DNA from: Pirellulales bacterium | GTDB taxonomy: Bacteria; Planctomycetota; Planctomycetia; Pirellulales; JACPPG01 | Length of the DNA: 61,302 nt | Reading direction: 5' to 3' | Assembly (NCBI GenBank): GCA_035546535.1 | Contig: DASZWQ010000143.1 | Coordinates: forward strand, 1 to 61,302 | Part shown: positions 1-10,300 of the stretch, piece after piece | Layout: the number at the start of each line of letters is the position of its first letter | Numbering within the stretch: the first letter of the stretch is position 1 | Notes under the pieces: generated by a model | What the model saw: only the letters and a program-made list of their open reading frames with translations | Database searches by the model: none | Told to the model about the DNA's origin: nothing | Program-made: the position numbers and the translations under genes

Positions 1-2
1 TC

Positions 3-116
3 AAACCCAACAAACGACTCTACGAAATGCTCTGCCACTACCTCAGCGGCTGGGCCACACTCGACGAACTTGAGCAAGCTATCGCCAAACATCACGCCAC
101 AGCGAAACCCCCGTAG
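3..116 (+). CDS. C-terminal fragment of an unidentified protein
   Basis: An open frame enters from the left edge and runs to a TAG at 114-116, giving 37 residues that begin KPNKRLYEMLCHYL and end HATAKPP. The composition (aromatic, charged and helical residues) looks like the end of a real protein. Only the tail is visible, so no family can be assigned. A repeat site follows directly. Confidence 0.4.
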   Translation, partial: KPNKRLYEMLCHYLSGWATLDELEQAIAKHHATAKPP

Positions 117-138
117 CAAATCTTGAACCGAACACTAT

Positions 139-241
139 TGAGGGAGAGGGTAGGGTGAGGGTCGAGGCCTTGTGTGAGTGGAGAACGCGAGATTGATTCC
201 GCGCGTTACCCTCCCTTGGCCCCTCCCTGACAGGGAGGGGG
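139..241. repeat. Intergenic palindromic repeat site 1 (modules B and A)
   Basis: Two modules that recur elsewhere lie side by side. Module B here is only its right half, GAGGGAGAGGG followed by TAGGGTGAGGG (139-161). Module A contains a perfect inverted repeat CCCCTCCCTG-A-CAGGGAGGGG (220-240), preceded by the tail ACCCTCCCTTGG. Related copies are at 16024-16102, 26928-27023 and 53332-53489. All are in or at the edge of spacers, which suggests a REP-like family rather than a terminator of one gene. Confidence 0.75.
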
Positions 242-297
242 ATTTTCAGGCGCAGAAGCCTGTCAGAAGTTTTCCATCTCTTCATCGGTCGGACGAA

Positions 298-3138
298 TCA
301 TTCTTTCGCATCGACCGTCGTAACCGGGGCGATCTTTTCCAGGCCGGATTGCAATTCTTCGGCCTGACCCACCACGACCACCACGGTTTGATCGGGTTGC
401 ACCACGTTCTTGATCAAATCCATGCACGCCGTCTCGTCGGCTTGCACGACCGAACGCAGTTCCTCGTCGAAGTAATTCTCAGGCAAGTTGTTCAGCGCCA
501 AGAGCCACAATTCCGATGCCATCTGCAGCGGCGTTTCGCGATCCATCGGAAAGCTGCCGACGAGATACGCCTTGGTCTTGCGCAGCTCGACGGCCGACGG
601 CGGTTCGGCCTTCAGGCGTTTGATTTCCTCGAATACGGCCGCCAGCGCTTCGACCGTCGACTCGGTCTTGCTGAAGGTGTGAACGGTGAAATCACCGGCG
701 AACCGCTGGGCGTGAAATCCGCCATTGGCGCCGTAGGTGAGTCCCTTTTTCACGCGGATCGATTCGTTCAGCCGGCTGGAGAATGCGCCACCGAAGTAAC
801 CGTCGATCACACGGCTGGCCGCATAGCGCGGATCGTGCCGGGTGATGCCTAACTGGCCGGTGTAAATCTGGCTTTGCGTGGCGTCGGGCCGATCGACAAG
901 CACAATGCCGGTCGCGCCGGCCGCCGGCGGGTCGGGGAGCTTGATGTCGGGCCGCTCGCCGTCGACTTTCCAATCGCCGAATACCTTTTCGGCCAAGGCC
1001 AGGCCGCGCTTGTCGTCGATATCGCCCGACAGGATCAGCACGGCCGCGTCAGGCCGCGCGAACTTGTTCCACCAGTCTGGCAGGTCGGCGAGTTTGAGAG
1101 CCTCGACGTCCTTGATCTCGCCGGTGGCCGTGCGGGCGTAGGGATGTTCGCCGTACATTTTGCGGCGCAGCTCGCGGCGCGCGATATATGCCGGCTCGCG
1201 TGATGAGACGCGCAAACCGGTCAGCGTTTGCTTGCGCGTGTCGTCGAAGTCGGCTTCGGGAAAGGTCGGCTCGCGCACAACTTCGCCCAGCAGGCCGAGG
1301 GCGCGCTCCAATTCTTCGGTCAGGCAATTGGCACTGACGGTCGATGAGTCCATGCCGCCGGTGCCGCCCAGGCTGATGGCGTACGTACCCAGTTCGTCGG
1401 CCAATCGCGCTTCGTCGTGATGCTTCGTTCCCTTGGTGATCATGTCCAAGGTCATCGAAACCGTGCCCGGCTTGGTTTCGGTCCAGGCGCCCGACAGCAG
1501 GCCGAGCGTTGCGCCGACGAACGGCACCTCGTGATTCGGGACGATGATGACCTTCAAGCCGTTGGCGAGCGTGTGCGTCGTGTGTACCAAGGGGGGCGGA
1601 TCGACGGCCAGCGGGGCCGCCAGCGGCGGTGCGGGAAAGAAGCCTTGCGGCCGGGAGACGCCGGGTCGACCTGGACGGGGCGCCTGCGTCTCGGCTTCGG
1701 CCGTGATCGGTGCATCTTCCTCGGCGTTCTTCTTCGGACCGGCGGCCATGCCGGTCGAGGGAATCAAGACCTTGATCTGCCGCTCCGGCACGAGGTACTT
1801 GCGCGCCACGCGCTGGAGATCATCGATCGTCACGCGGCGGACGTCGTCGAGAACTTCGTTGGCACGCTTGGGGTTTCTTTGCAGCACGGCCGCTTCGCCG
1901 AGGGCCGAGGCCTTGCCTTCGACGGTCAAAGTTTCCATCACGATCGACTTGAGCGCACGATTCTTGGCCTTCAGCAGCTCGTGATCGGTAATCGGACCGG
2001 TGCGCAGTTTGTCGATTTCTTCGTCCAGCGCCTCGATCGCGGCCTCGGGCTTCGCGCCGAAGGGAGGCACGATCGCACCGGCGAAGAAGATGCCATCTTG
2101 CTCGAGGGACTGGGAGATATCGATCGCCGATACGGCCACCTTCTTCTCAACGACCAAGGCGCGATAAAGCCGGCTGCTATCATCGCCTACCAGGATCGTC
2201 GAAAGCAACTCAAGGGGAACATGGTCCGAATGCGAGAGGGGAACGGTGCGGAACAAAACACCGACGACCGGCGCCGGGGCGTTATCCTCGTGAACCGTGA
2301 CGGTGCGGCCCGCCTCGGGCCAGGGCTCGACAATTTCCACACGCGGCGGATCGGCGCCGCGCGGGATCCAGCCGAAGTGCCGCTTCGCAAGCTGCTGCGC
2401 TTCGGCATGCTTCACCGCGCCGGCGACGACCAGCGTGGCGTTGTTCGGCACGTAGTATTTGTTCCAGAAATCGCGCAACTCTTGCACGGCCGCCGCGCGC
2501 AGATGTGGAATCTTGCCGATCGGCGTCCAGCGATACGGATGTTCGCGGAACACCTCGGCCATCACCTTTTCCATCACCGTGCCGAACGGCCGGTTCAGGC
2601 CCATCCGCCGCTCTTCCTCGACCACCTTGCGCTCGGTGTCGAACGAGCCCTGATCGATCTTCAGGCCGGCCATGCGATCCGCTTCGAGCCACAGGGCCAG
2701 CTCCAACTGATGAGCCGCCAGTGTCTCGTGATACACGGTTTGATCGAAGGCGGTGTAGGCGTTGCACTCGCCGCCGGCCTGCCGCACCAGGTCCATGTGG
2801 TCCGTCGGGCCGAGGCGCTCGGTGCCGCGGAACATCATATGCTCGAACATATGCGCAAAACCCTGCCGCTCCGGGTTTTCGTCCTTCGAGCCGACGTGAT
2901 ACCAGACCTGCACGTTGACGATCGGGCAGGAGAAGTCTTCGAGCGTGATCACGTGCAGGCCGTTATCGAGCGTGATCTCGCGATAATCGAACAGCTTGCG
3001 CCCCTCGGCCGGGGCTTCTGACGGTTTAACGGGCGCCGCCGCGGCGAACGCCGCGGCCTCTGCCGCCGAGCCGATCGGGGGCGCGGCGCCGAGCAGGGAC
3101 CAAGCAAGCAACAAGAATAGCAGCCGTCCGTACCGCAT
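298..3138 (-). CDS. M16 family zinc metallopeptidase, two-lobed, exported
   Basis: A 946-residue inverse-zincin peptidase of the pitrilysin/processing-peptidase family. The inverted zinc motif HxxEH is His96-Met-Phe-Glu99-His100, with the expected downstream acidic ligand in the VVEEE run near residue 173. A second M16 lobe begins near residue 510 (LANGLKVIIVPNHEVPFV) and lacks HxxEH, so it is the usual non-catalytic half fused in one chain. The chosen ATG at 3138 gives a signal peptide (MRYGRLLFLLLAWSLLGA) with an AGGA 8-12 nt upstream; a longer frame to 3237 would place 33 basic residues before it and is unlikely. The product is probably periplasmic and degrades peptides. No operon partner is evident. 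Confidence 0.9.
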   Translation of the reverse strand: MRYGRLLFLLLAWSLLGAAPPIGSAAEAAAFAAAAPVKPSEAPAEGRKLFDYREITLDNGLHVITLEDFSCPIVNVQVWYHVGSKDENPERQGFAHMFEHMMFRGTERLGPTDHMDLVRQAGGECNAYTAFDQTVYHETLAAHQLELALWLEADRMAGLKIDQGSFDTERKVVEEERRMGLNRPFGTVMEKVMAEVFREHPYRWTPIGKIPHLRAAAVQELRDFWNKYYVPNNATLVVAGAVKHAEAQQLAKRHFGWIPRGADPPRVEIVEPWPEAGRTVTVHEDNAPAPVVGVLFRTVPLSHSDHVPLELLSTILVGDDSSRLYRALVVEKKVAVSAIDISQSLEQDGIFFAGAIVPPFGAKPEAAIEALDEEIDKLRTGPITDHELLKAKNRALKSIVMETLTVEGKASALGEAAVLQRNPKRANEVLDDVRRVTIDDLQRVARKYLVPERQIKVLIPSTGMAAGPKKNAEEDAPITAEAETQAPRPGRPGVSRPQGFFPAPPLAAPLAVDPPPLVHTTHTLANGLKVIIVPNHEVPFVGATLGLLSGAWTETKPGTVSMTLDMITKGTKHHDEARLADELGTYAISLGGTGGMDSSTVSANCLTEELERALGLLGEVVREPTFPEADFDDTRKQTLTGLRVSSREPAYIARRELRRKMYGEHPYARTATGEIKDVEALKLADLPDWWNKFARPDAAVLILSGDIDDKRGLALAEKVFGDWKVDGERPDIKLPDPPAAGATGIVLVDRPDATQSQIYTGQLGITRHDPRYAASRVIDGYFGGAFSSRLNESIRVKKGLTYGANGGFHAQRFAGDFTVHTFSKTESTVEALAAVFEEIKRLKAEPPSAVELRKTKAYLVGSFPMDRETPLQMASELWLLALNNLPENYFDEELRSVVQADETACMDLIKNVVQPDQTVVVVVGQAEELQSGLEKIAPVTTVDAKE

Positions 3139-3342
3139 GAGAAAATCCTGGCAGGGGTATTCGGTGGAGATCGAGCAAAACGCTCGTGCGCGTAGTCTAC
3201 CGGTCGAGGCCCGAAAAGACCAACGGGGCGCAAGCACGCGCGCGCTTTGCCACGCATTCTACGCAAGACGAGGGGCGCCGGTTCCAGCATAGCGCGCGGC
3301 AACCGACGGCTGTGGTCGACGGCGCTCTCGACGCTCAAGCGC

Positions 3343-3810
3343 TTACGCCACGGCGGCCGAGAAGTCGCTGACCAGGCGGAAGAAAACCTCGCGCGTCAGG
3401 TGCATGGGCACGGTCTCGCGCACGCTGCCCGGCTTTTTGACGAACCGGCACAAGCTCAGCGAGCCGCCGCGCTTTACAACCAGCTCGTAGTAGCTGGTGC
3501 GGTCCTCGTCGCGCTCCGGAGGGTTCGAGCGCAATTGCACGACGCACTGCTCGGCGTCGAACTCGATCGGGTTGATCGGCTCGAGCAGATAGGTGAGCCG
3601 CGAGGAAAGCTTCTCACCAAGCCGCTTCAGCTCTTGCGGCGTTTGCCCGGCAAGCGCGGGCGTGGAAAGCTCGAAACTTGTGACCGCGCAGGCCAGCGAG
3701 TCGAGGGCGGCGAAGTCGCAAGTCAGCGTCTGGCCGGCTTCCTCGATTTCGAGCCGGAACGGCGCTTGCGCCGTTTGCAGGGACACACGTGCCTGTGCGA
3801 GCAGGGTCAT
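3343..3810 (-). CDS. Hypothetical protein, 155 aa
   Basis: I do not recognise the family. The ATG at 3810 is preceded by AGGTGA at good spacing, which favours it over an in-frame ATG 33 nt upstream. The protein has no signal peptide or membrane segment. It is mixed alpha/beta, with a C-terminal stretch (MHLTREVFFRLVSDFSAAVA) that looks like an amphipathic helix. It lies alone between the M16 peptidase and spoVR, all on the minus strand, with spacers of 137-204 bp, so cotranscription is uncertain. Confidence 0.65.
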   Translation of the reverse strand: MTLLAQARVSLQTAQAPFRLEIEEAGQTLTCDFAALDSLACAVTSFELSTPALAGQTPQELKRLGEKLSSRLTYLLEPINPIEFDAEQCVVQLRSNPPERDEDRTSYYELVVKRGGSLSLCRFVKKPGSVRETVPMHLTREVFFRLVSDFSAAVA

Positions 3811-3919
3811 AACACTCACCTCTCTTCGTTCCCTCTCCCGCACCGCGCCGCCAGGCTGGCGAGCATCCTGCCCGCAGACCTTTTAAGGCGCCCTAGCAGG
3901 GGAGCGAAACCCTCTTGGA

Positions 3920-3935
3920 CCCGCGCAAGCGCGGG
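3920..3935 (-). terminator. GC-rich hairpin downstream of spoVR
   Basis: The inverted repeat CCCGCG-CAAG-CGCGGG lies just past the spoVR stop codon. There is no clear U-tract on the minus strand, so it may be a weak terminator or another copy of a dispersed hairpin family. Confidence 0.3.
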
Positions 3936-3947
3936 CCTCTACTAGTT

Positions 3948-5477
3948 TTATTCCTTACCCGGTTGCGTCGTCACTTGATGCTGGCTGTATTCGCTGCCGT
4001 CGAAGCTGAGAATCGTGGGCACGTCCTCCAGGCGTGTCTCGATGTGGACCGGTCGCATCCACAGGCGGGCCAAAGCCCGTAGCGTGTCCTGAGCGTAACC
4101 CAGTTGCAGTTCGACGCCGTTGAATTCATGGAACAAGAACAGCTCGCCGCGGTTCTTGTAGTTGCCGTCGCGGACCGTGATCAGCGGTTGCCCGCGGTTG
4201 GTCAGGCTGTAAAGCAATCGTTGCTTGATTTTGGGAAATTCGCGGCTCTCGATTTCATAATAATCGGCTTCCTGGTTGTAGCCGAACGAGAACAATTTAT
4301 GTTCTCGGCAAAAATCGAGCGTCAGGAACGTGTCGATGAAGGTCAGGTCGTTGTGGATCGCGCGGACTTCGAAGATCTTCTTACGGCCCAGGCCGGTGTC
4401 CTGCTGCCAGTTGCGCTTGGCGGCCAGGTCGTCGCACTCGTCGAATTCGCGGCCGAAGCGGCCGCGGTTCCAGCGATCCTCGATATCGCGGAAGAGCTCG
4501 ATTCCCAGCTTGTAAGGGTTCAGTCGGCCGGGCGACGTGGCCATCGTGCCTGAGTGGTGATCGCAATAGTGGATCACATCGGCGGCCGACAACCCCTGGC
4601 GCGTCATGATCGTGGAGTGCCAGTAGCTGGCCCAACCTTCGTTCATGATCTTGGTCTGCGCCTGCGGAGCGAAGTAATACGCCTCATCGCGCAGCATCGA
4701 CAGAATATCCAACTGCCAGCTCTTCAAGGGTGCGTGCTCGAGCACGAACAGCATGACGTCGCGCATCGGCTCCGCCGGAAAATGCTCTTCTTTTTCGCGC
4801 TGCCGCTTGCGGGCTTCGGCCTCGGCCTCCAGCGCCGCCGGCGGATTGACGAACGAATCCATGTAGCTCTTGGCCTGAAAGCGGCCGGGCCGCGCATCCT
4901 CTTCCTCCTCGTCCTGGGCGGCCAGGTCGAAGCGCGGGCGATCGTCGCGCCGCTTGATGAACAGCGAATGCACGTCGATCAAGTCCTCGATGCTCAAGCA
5001 GCAATCGATGAACTCTTCGACCGTCTCCACCCCGAAGCGATCCATGTAACGGCGGATCCGATTGCCGTGGTTCGCCATGTGATCCATCATCTTGCGATCG
5101 GTATGGGCGAACCAGGCGTTGTTCTTGAAGAAGTCGCAATGGCCATAGACGTGCGCCATCACCAGCTTTTGATCCGTGAGCGCATTCGACTTCATCAGGT
5201 ACGCGTAGCACGGATTATTATTGATCACCAGCTCGTAGATCTTTTGCAGCCCGTACGTGTAGCCCTTGGAAAGCTGCTCGTACTCCATGCCGAAGCGCCA
5301 GTGCGGATAGCGCGTGGGGAAGCCGCCATAGGCCGCGATGGCGTTGAGCTGATCGCAATCCACGACTTCGAAGATCGTGGGAAAGAAGTCGAGACCGTGG
5401 CCGCGCGCATATTCCTCGATCTGGACCTGCATTTCAGCCAGATCCGGAGGCAACGACGTGTCGGTGTGCATGGCCAT
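3948..5477 (-). CDS. spoVR: SpoVR family protein
   Basis: The 509-residue protein matches the SpoVR/YcgB family throughout: an N-terminal HWRFGMEYEQLSKGYTYGL region, a NNPCYAYLMKSN segment, the VMAHVYGHCDFFKNNAWF core, and the GWASYWHSTIM segment that is highly conserved in the family. Length is normal (about 470-510). In Bacillus SpoVR is needed for spore cortex formation; in non-sporulating bacteria its biochemical activity is unknown, but it is co-inherited with PrkA and YeaH/YhbH. Here it is the last gene of that trio, 180 bp after yeaH, with a palindromic repeat in the gap. The second ATG, two codons in, is an equally possible start. Confidence 0.93.
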   Translation of the reverse strand: MAMHTDTSLPPDLAEMQVQIEEYARGHGLDFFPTIFEVVDCDQLNAIAAYGGFPTRYPHWRFGMEYEQLSKGYTYGLQKIYELVINNNPCYAYLMKSNALTDQKLVMAHVYGHCDFFKNNAWFAHTDRKMMDHMANHGNRIRRYMDRFGVETVEEFIDCCLSIEDLIDVHSLFIKRRDDRPRFDLAAQDEEEEDARPGRFQAKSYMDSFVNPPAALEAEAEARKRQREKEEHFPAEPMRDVMLFVLEHAPLKSWQLDILSMLRDEAYYFAPQAQTKIMNEGWASYWHSTIMTRQGLSAADVIHYCDHHSGTMATSPGRLNPYKLGIELFRDIEDRWNRGRFGREFDECDDLAAKRNWQQDTGLGRKKIFEVRAIHNDLTFIDTFLTLDFCREHKLFSFGYNQEADYYEIESREFPKIKQRLLYSLTNRGQPLITVRDGNYKNRGELFLFHEFNGVELQLGYAQDTLRALARLWMRPVHIETRLEDVPTILSFDGSEYSQHQVTTQPGKE

Positions 5478-5520
5478 GGTCAGGTTCTTTCAGCAGCCTT
5501 ACTTTTTGATCCGTTTACTG

Positions 5521-5575
5521 GCCCGAAGCGCGAGCGACGGAAAAGTCGGGTAAATCGCTCGCCGGCGCTTCGGGC
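5521..5575. repeat. REP-like inverted repeat (GCCCGAAGCGC family), copy 1
   Basis: The left arm GCCCGAAGCGC-GAGCGA (5521-5537) is complementary to the right arm 5555-5575, which carries four extra bases (CGGC). The loop is AT-richer. A second, closely related copy sits at 59035-59097. It lies between yeaH and spoVR, where it could modulate mRNA decay or attenuation inside the operon. Confidence 0.7.
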
Positions 5576-5657
5576 TGGTGTAAATACCGCCAATCCGAAC
5601 TGTTGCAGTGCAGTTTGCGTGCCACCCATCGGCAGCATTAGCGATATTTGCCTGTTG

Positions 5658-6764
5658 TTACTTTCCCTTTCCCAGGAACGCTTTGATCGAGTCGTATATG
5701 GCGTCCTTATCGCGAATCTCGGAGAGGACCAGCTTGTCGACGTTTTCCGAAACGCCCATCCGCAGCGACCGCATGTATTCGCCGCTGCCGTAGGGGCTTT
5801 CGACCTGCCCGTAGCAGAAAAGATTCGCCACCGGCAGCAAATGTTCGCGCAGCAGCCGCAGGCTGGCCTCGTTGTCCTCGCCCCAGTTGTCGCCGTCGGA
5901 AAACTGGAAGCAGTAGATATTCCAATCCGCAGGCGAGAACTCGCGGGCGATCAAGTCGACGCACACTTTGTAGGCACTACTGATGCGCGTGCCGCCACTT
6001 TCGCGGGTGCGGTAGAACGTGTCTTCGTCGACTTCCTTGGCCGCCGCGTCGTGAATGATGTAACGCGTTTCCAGGCCGTTGTACTGGCTCTTCAGCCAGG
6101 TATCGATCCAGAACGCCTCGGTGCGCACGATCTGCTTCTGTTCATCGGTCATCGAGCCCGAAACGTCCATCATGTAAATCGCGACGGCGCTGGCATCGGG
6201 CTGAGGAATCTTGACCCACGAGCGATAACGCTTGTCATCGCGAATCGGCACCACGCGCGGGCTATCAGCGTCATACGTGCTCGACGAGACCTGCCGGCGC
6301 AGCGCCTGAATGTAAGTCCGCTTGAAATGCCGCAGCGATTCCGGACCCAGCCGGCGAATACTGTTGAAGCGGGTCTTTTCCTGAATGACGTTGCTGCGCC
6401 CCTTGGGCTCGATACGGGGCAGCTCGAGCTCGTCCCCCAGGATTTGCGCCAGCTCTTCGAGCGAGATATCCACTTCCAGGATATGCGCGCCCGGGTCGCT
6501 GCCAGCCTGGCCCTTACCGTCCCCTTGCTCACCGGGCGCGGCGCCGATAGGCGTGCCGACTTCGCCCTCGCCTTGTCCGACGCCGCCCGAGCCGTTCTTG
6601 CCGTAGCGGAAGTGCGGCACGTCGAGCTGTGGAATGGGAATGCTGACCAGATCGCGCCCCTGCCGGCCGATCATCTCGCCGTGCGTGACATACTTCCGCA
6701 GATTCTGGCGAATCTTGCCGCGGACGATCTGTCGAAAACGTGACTGGTCCCGCTCCACCTTCAT
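5658..6764 (-). CDS. yeaH: DUF444 family protein (YeaH/YhbH), VWA domain
   Basis: The 368-residue protein has the DUF444 layout: an N-terminal basic region, a glycine/acid-rich linker (about residues 70-95), a central segment, and a C-terminal von Willebrand A domain. The MIDAS motif [11 protein letters not shown] gives the DxSxS metal site. It is encoded between prkA (80 bp upstream) and spoVR (180 bp downstream), the same trio seen in many proteobacteria and bacilli. In those hosts YeaH acts with the kinase YeaG/PrkA in stationary-phase, nutrient-stress or sporulation responses; its molecular activity is unknown. The start ATG at 6764 has a weak purine-rich ribosome site. Confidence 0.92.
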   Translation of the reverse strand: MKVERDQSRFRQIVRGKIRQNLRKYVTHGEMIGRQGRDLVSIPIPQLDVPHFRYGKNGSGGVGQGEGEVGTPIGAAPGEQGDGKGQAGSDPGAHILEVDISLEELAQILGDELELPRIEPKGRSNVIQEKTRFNSIRRLGPESLRHFKRTYIQALRRQVSSSTYDADSPRVVPIRDDKRYRSWVKIPQPDASAVAIYMMDVSGSMTDEQKQIVRTEAFWIDTWLKSQYNGLETRYIIHDAAAKEVDEDTFYRTRESGGTRISSAYKVCVDLIAREFSPADWNIYCFQFSDGDNWGEDNEASLRLLREHLLPVANLFCYGQVESPYGSGEYMRSLRMGVSENVDKLVLSEIRDKDAIYDSIKAFLGKGK

Positions 6765-6844
6765 GGCGTCTCTCGCTTAGAGAGTACATGTCGAATGTGA
6801 TAACGCATTCGACATTCGTCCCTTCGTCATTCGGATTTCAATAC

Positions 6845-8890
6845 TTACGGTTTCGTGTCTCCGCGGGCGAAGATGCTGGCCACGAAGTTCAACACGTCCG
6901 TGGCGCTTTCGTCGTCATACCCGTAGTCACGAATCAAACGCCCCTTGACGACGTCGATCTTGGCTTGCGTGTCGGCGTCGACCACCTTCGAGACCAGGCT
7001 CGTCAGCTTGATCGAATCCTTCTGGTCTTCGAACAGCTTGAGCTCCAATGCCTTGTTCAGGCGTTCGTTGGTCTTATAGTCGAACTTGCGGCCGTCGATC
7101 GACAAGGCGCCGATGTAATTCATGATCTCGCGGCGGAAATCGTCCTTGCGGCTTTCCGGGATATCGATCTTCTCCTCGATCGAGCGCATCAGCCGCTCGT
7201 CGGGCTCCTGGTATTGGCCGGTGAACTTGTTCTTCACTTTTTCCCGCTGCGTGTAGGCCTTCACATTGTCGATGTAGTTGCCGCACAGTCGGGCCAAGGC
7301 GTCTTCGTCGGCCGCGATCGCCCGCTGCACTTCGTTCTTCACGATGTTTTCGTACTCTTCCTTCACCACCCCCAGCAGTTCGCGGTAGTGGTTCCGCATC
7401 TCTTCGCTGGTGATCAGCGTGTGATGCTTGAGCCCCGCCTCGATTTCGTTGAGCACCATGAAGGGGTTGATGCTCGTGGCGTCGGGGTGGGCAACCAGGG
7501 CATTGGAAATCTTGTCCTGGACGTAGCGCGGCGAGATGCCGTGCATCCCCTCGGTCAGGGCTTGCTCGCGCAGTTCCTTGACGTTGTCTTCGGTGAAGCC
7601 CGGCAGGCTCTTGCCGTTGTACAGCTTCAGTTTTTGCAACAAGGTGAGGCTGGCGTTTTTCGGCGGTTCGAGCCGGGTGAGGATGGCCCACATGGCGGCC
7701 ATTTCGATCGTGTGCGGGGCGATGTGCTTGCCCTGCACTTTCTCCTTGTTGTAGTCCTTTTCGTAGATGCGAATCTCGTTGGCCAATGTGGTGACGTAAG
7801 GAATGTCGATTTTCACCGTGCGATCGCGCAGCGCTTCCATGAACTCGTTGTTCTGCAGGCGGCGATATTCCGGCTCGTTCGTGTGACCGAGGATCACCTC
7901 GTCGATGTCGGTTTGCGCGAACTTCTTCGGCTTGACCTTGTGCTCCTGGCTGGCGCCGAGCAAGTCATACAAAAACGCCACGTCGAGCTTCAAGACCTCG
8001 ACGAACTCGACGATGCCGCGGTTGGCGATGTTGAACTCGCCGTCGAAGTTGAAGGCCCGCGGGTCGCTGTCGCTGCCGTACTCGGCGATCTTCCGATAAT
8101 TGATGTCGCCGGTCAGCTCGGTCGAATCCTGGTTCTTTTCATCCTTCGGCTGGAAGGTGCCGATGCCGACGCGGTCTTTCTCGCTCAAGATCAAGCGCTT
8201 CACGCGCACGTCCTGCACGACCCGCGTCCAGTCGCCGCCATAATGCTTGAGCCGCTCGTTGTAGACGTACCGGCAGAACGGGCACAGCTCGCCCTTGACC
8301 TTGGCGCGGTACTCGCCCGGCGCCCGGTCGAGGTTCAGGTTCGCTTCAACGTCGGCGCGGAACCGGCTGGGGATGATGTGCAGCGGCTCCTCGTTCATCG
8401 GGCACCAGTGGACCGTGTGCGGTTCCTCCAGGTCGACCCAGCCGAGGGTGTACAGCGCCCCCTCGTCGCGGGCCGAATAGCGCTCCAGCCCCTTTTTCAG
8501 TTGCCGCGCGATAGTGCTTTTGCTGCTGCCGACAGGACCGTGTAACAACAGCACGCGCTTCTCGATGCCGTAGCCCTGCGCGGCGCTTTTGAAGGCGTTG
8601 ACCAGGACGGCCAACTGGCTCTCCAAACCGAAGACGGCGTCGGCGCCGTCGCTTTCCGGATCTTCGAAGAAGCGGTAGCGGAGATGCTTTTCCCGCCCTT
8701 CTTCATAAGATTCTGTCCCGTAGGACAGGATCATATCGTAGACGCGTTCGAACGCGTTGCGAGTTACAAGAGGATTGGCGCGGACCAGATCGAGGTATTC
8801 CTCGAACGAGCCTTCCCAGGTTTTCTTCCTGAATTGCTCGAGGTCCTGTCGCTCGGCGATAATCTCGATAATCGATCGTCCACTGGTCAT
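6845..8890 (-). CDS. prkA: PrkA family serine protein kinase / AAA+ protein
   Basis: The 681-residue protein matches PrkA/YeaG along its length. The AAA+ core near residues 90-350 includes Walker [15 protein letters not shown] and a Cys-rich insertion (CPFCRYVYN) typical of the family, followed by the conserved PrkA C-terminal domain. PrkA was described as a serine kinase in Bacillus; recent work on homologues also supports an ATP-dependent protease-like role, so activity should be read cautiously. It is the first gene of the prkA-yeaH-spoVR unit. The ATG at 8890 has GGAGT about 8 nt upstream. The 711-bp upstream spacer presumably holds the promoter. Confidence 0.94.
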   Translation of the reverse strand: MTSGRSIIEIIAERQDLEQFRKKTWEGSFEEYLDLVRANPLVTRNAFERVYDMILSYGTESYEEGREKHLRYRFFEDPESDGADAVFGLESQLAVLVNAFKSAAQGYGIEKRVLLLHGPVGSSKSTIARQLKKGLERYSARDEGALYTLGWVDLEEPHTVHWCPMNEEPLHIIPSRFRADVEANLNLDRAPGEYRAKVKGELCPFCRYVYNERLKHYGGDWTRVVQDVRVKRLILSEKDRVGIGTFQPKDEKNQDSTELTGDINYRKIAEYGSDSDPRAFNFDGEFNIANRGIVEFVEVLKLDVAFLYDLLGASQEHKVKPKKFAQTDIDEVILGHTNEPEYRRLQNNEFMEALRDRTVKIDIPYVTTLANEIRIYEKDYNKEKVQGKHIAPHTIEMAAMWAILTRLEPPKNASLTLLQKLKLYNGKSLPGFTEDNVKELREQALTEGMHGISPRYVQDKISNALVAHPDATSINPFMVLNEIEAGLKHHTLITSEEMRNHYRELLGVVKEEYENIVKNEVQRAIAADEDALARLCGNYIDNVKAYTQREKVKNKFTGQYQEPDERLMRSIEEKIDIPESRKDDFRREIMNYIGALSIDGRKFDYKTNERLNKALELKLFEDQKDSIKLTSLVSKVVDADTQAKIDVVKGRLIRDYGYDDESATDVLNFVASIFARGDTKP

Positions 8891-9602
8891 TGCTGGTACT
8901 CCACGACGTATCCGTCGTTTCCCAGGCGCCGGCGGAGGTTAATCCGCATGCTCAATGCGTTCCACGCATGAATGGGTCGCACCCCTGGTTGCTTGGGCCA
9001 CCAACCATTCACGACAGCTCCGACGATCGGGCTGCCTGCTGCCGGCTCTTCCTGGCCTTCCCTTCGTGAAAATCGCCAATCGCAGACGACCGTTGGCAGC
9101 GGCGTGCGCGGGGATCGAAACTTTCCCAGCGCGCAGCAGCAAACGCGTTCGCCTGAGCGACCAGAAGGGAAGGTTGGAAAAGAACGCCCGGTGCGGAAGT
9201 GAACCGAAGGTAGGCCGTGCCTCTACTCTGGGCCGAGATGCTAGGACTTCCAAATCCGCACACCTCGCCTATCTCTACCCAACTTCAAGTATTGCCTCGA
9301 TGCCCAACCACGGCAATACATTCTTTTATGCCATCGATGCGTCGGGCTATCGCGCAGCCAACAGGGAGCGGCGCAAAGGGCTGCGCAGGGCTCGGTTTAT
9401 GCCGTGCTTGACGGTTGGGGGGGCGGCAGACCGACACAAACAGCGGTCGCTAGCAAGCCAGGGCCAGAATGCGCGAATCGCGGCCCGCTGGACACCAGCC
9501 CTGGCGAGAGCCGGGCGAAGGATCAGCGAGGCACAGTGGCACGCAGGGTGGCACGGACAACTCGCTTGTCCGTGCGCCGCAGGCGCCAAGCGTTCGCTGC
9601 TC
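8891..9602. other. 712-bp spacer without a convincing gene
   Basis: Open frames here lack ribosome sites and protein-like composition. It should hold the promoter of the prkA operon at its left end and the 3' region of the response-regulator gene at its right end, including the hairpin at 9551-9575. I could not identify a credible promoter by eye. Confidence 0.5.
9551..9575. terminator. Perfect 10-bp hairpin downstream of the receiver gene
   Basis: GCACGGACAA, loop CTCGC, then TTGTCCGTGC is a perfect inverted repeat 28 bp past the stop codon of the minus-strand receiver gene. No T-tract follows on either strand, so it is either a U-less terminator or an mRNA-stabilising hairpin. A hairpin of similar design is at 46838-46862. 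Confidence 0.4.
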
Positions 9603-10001
9603 TCACGCCAGCAGCTTTTCGACGCTTTCCATCAGCCGGTCCATGGCGAACGGCTTGCGGATATAGTCGTCGACGCCCAGCATCTCGGCGTACGCCTTGT
9701 GACGGCTTCCCTCGTTGGCCGTGATCATGATCACGCGCATCGGGACGGGCCGTGTGCGGCGTAGCTTCTCCAAAACCAGAAACCCGCTGCGCTTCGGCAT
9801 CATCATATCGAGGATCAACAAGTCCGGATCCTCGCGCTCGGCCATGGCCAGGCCCTGGTTGCCGTCGCGCGCGACGAGGATCTTGTACCCCCGCGCTTCG
9901 AGCGCCAGGCGGATTGATTCCACGATTTCGGCGTCGTCATCGACGATCAGAATCCGCTTGGCGGCTGTCTTATCCGCTTTGTCCGCTGGTTCGGTGGGCA
10001 T
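9603..10001 (-). CDS. Stand-alone receiver-domain response regulator
   Basis: The 132-residue protein is a single REC domain with the acidic pocket DDD (residues 21-23), phospho-acceptor Asp65 in LLILDMMMPK, the conserved Thr in MITANEG and the Lys in YIRKPF. No output domain follows, so it is CheY/SpoF-like and must act through a partner. No histidine kinase is adjacent; the nearest is the hybrid kinase 27 kb away. The ATG at 10001 is chosen because the REC fold begins about 15 residues later; the frame upstream of it has no domain character. The 299-bp spacer to the divergent ceramidase gene shows no other gene. Confidence 0.88.
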   Translation of the reverse strand: MPTEPADKADKTAAKRILIVDDDAEIVESIRLALEARGYKILVARDGNQGLAMAEREDPDLLILDMMMPKRSGFLVLEKLRRTRPVPMRVIMITANEGSRHKAYAEMLGVDDYIRKPFAMDRLMESVEKLLA

Positions 10002-10300
10002 ATCGGTGTGCCTTGCGCAGGTCGCCTCAGGTTCGCGGTGCGGCGACCGTTGGAGGGAATGGTTTTTCGTGTCGAGTGGCGAGACCACCACAAGTATCCG
10101 AGATTCCGGCGCAATGCAAGCGCGCCGACTTAGCGCGCTAGCCTTTTGGTAAGGGCGCACAACGGTCGCTTTGTATGCGATTCATCAAAGGCGGCGGAAC
10201 TTGCTGCCCGCGCGCCACCGGCCTAACATCGGGGCGATTGCCACGCGGCACCGAACTCTGGTCCGCCGTCGCTCGACCGCACCCCGCCGGAGCCCCCGCC

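Noticed and set aside
1417..3021. 534-codon plus-strand open frame
   Set aside because: It is antisense to the M16 peptidase; high GC keeps the opposite strand free of stops, and the translation has no domain character.
4554..6743. 729-codon plus-strand open frame spanning spoVR and yeaH
   Set aside because: Crosses two strongly conserved minus-strand genes and the repeat between them, so it cannot be a real gene.
6740..8545. 601-codon plus-strand open frame
   Set aside because: Antisense shadow of prkA, Arg/Leu/His-rich with no recognisable family.
8955..9764. 269-codon plus-strand open frame between prkA and the receiver gene
   Set aside because: No ribosome site, low-complexity Arg/Ala translation, and it runs antisense into the receiver domain.
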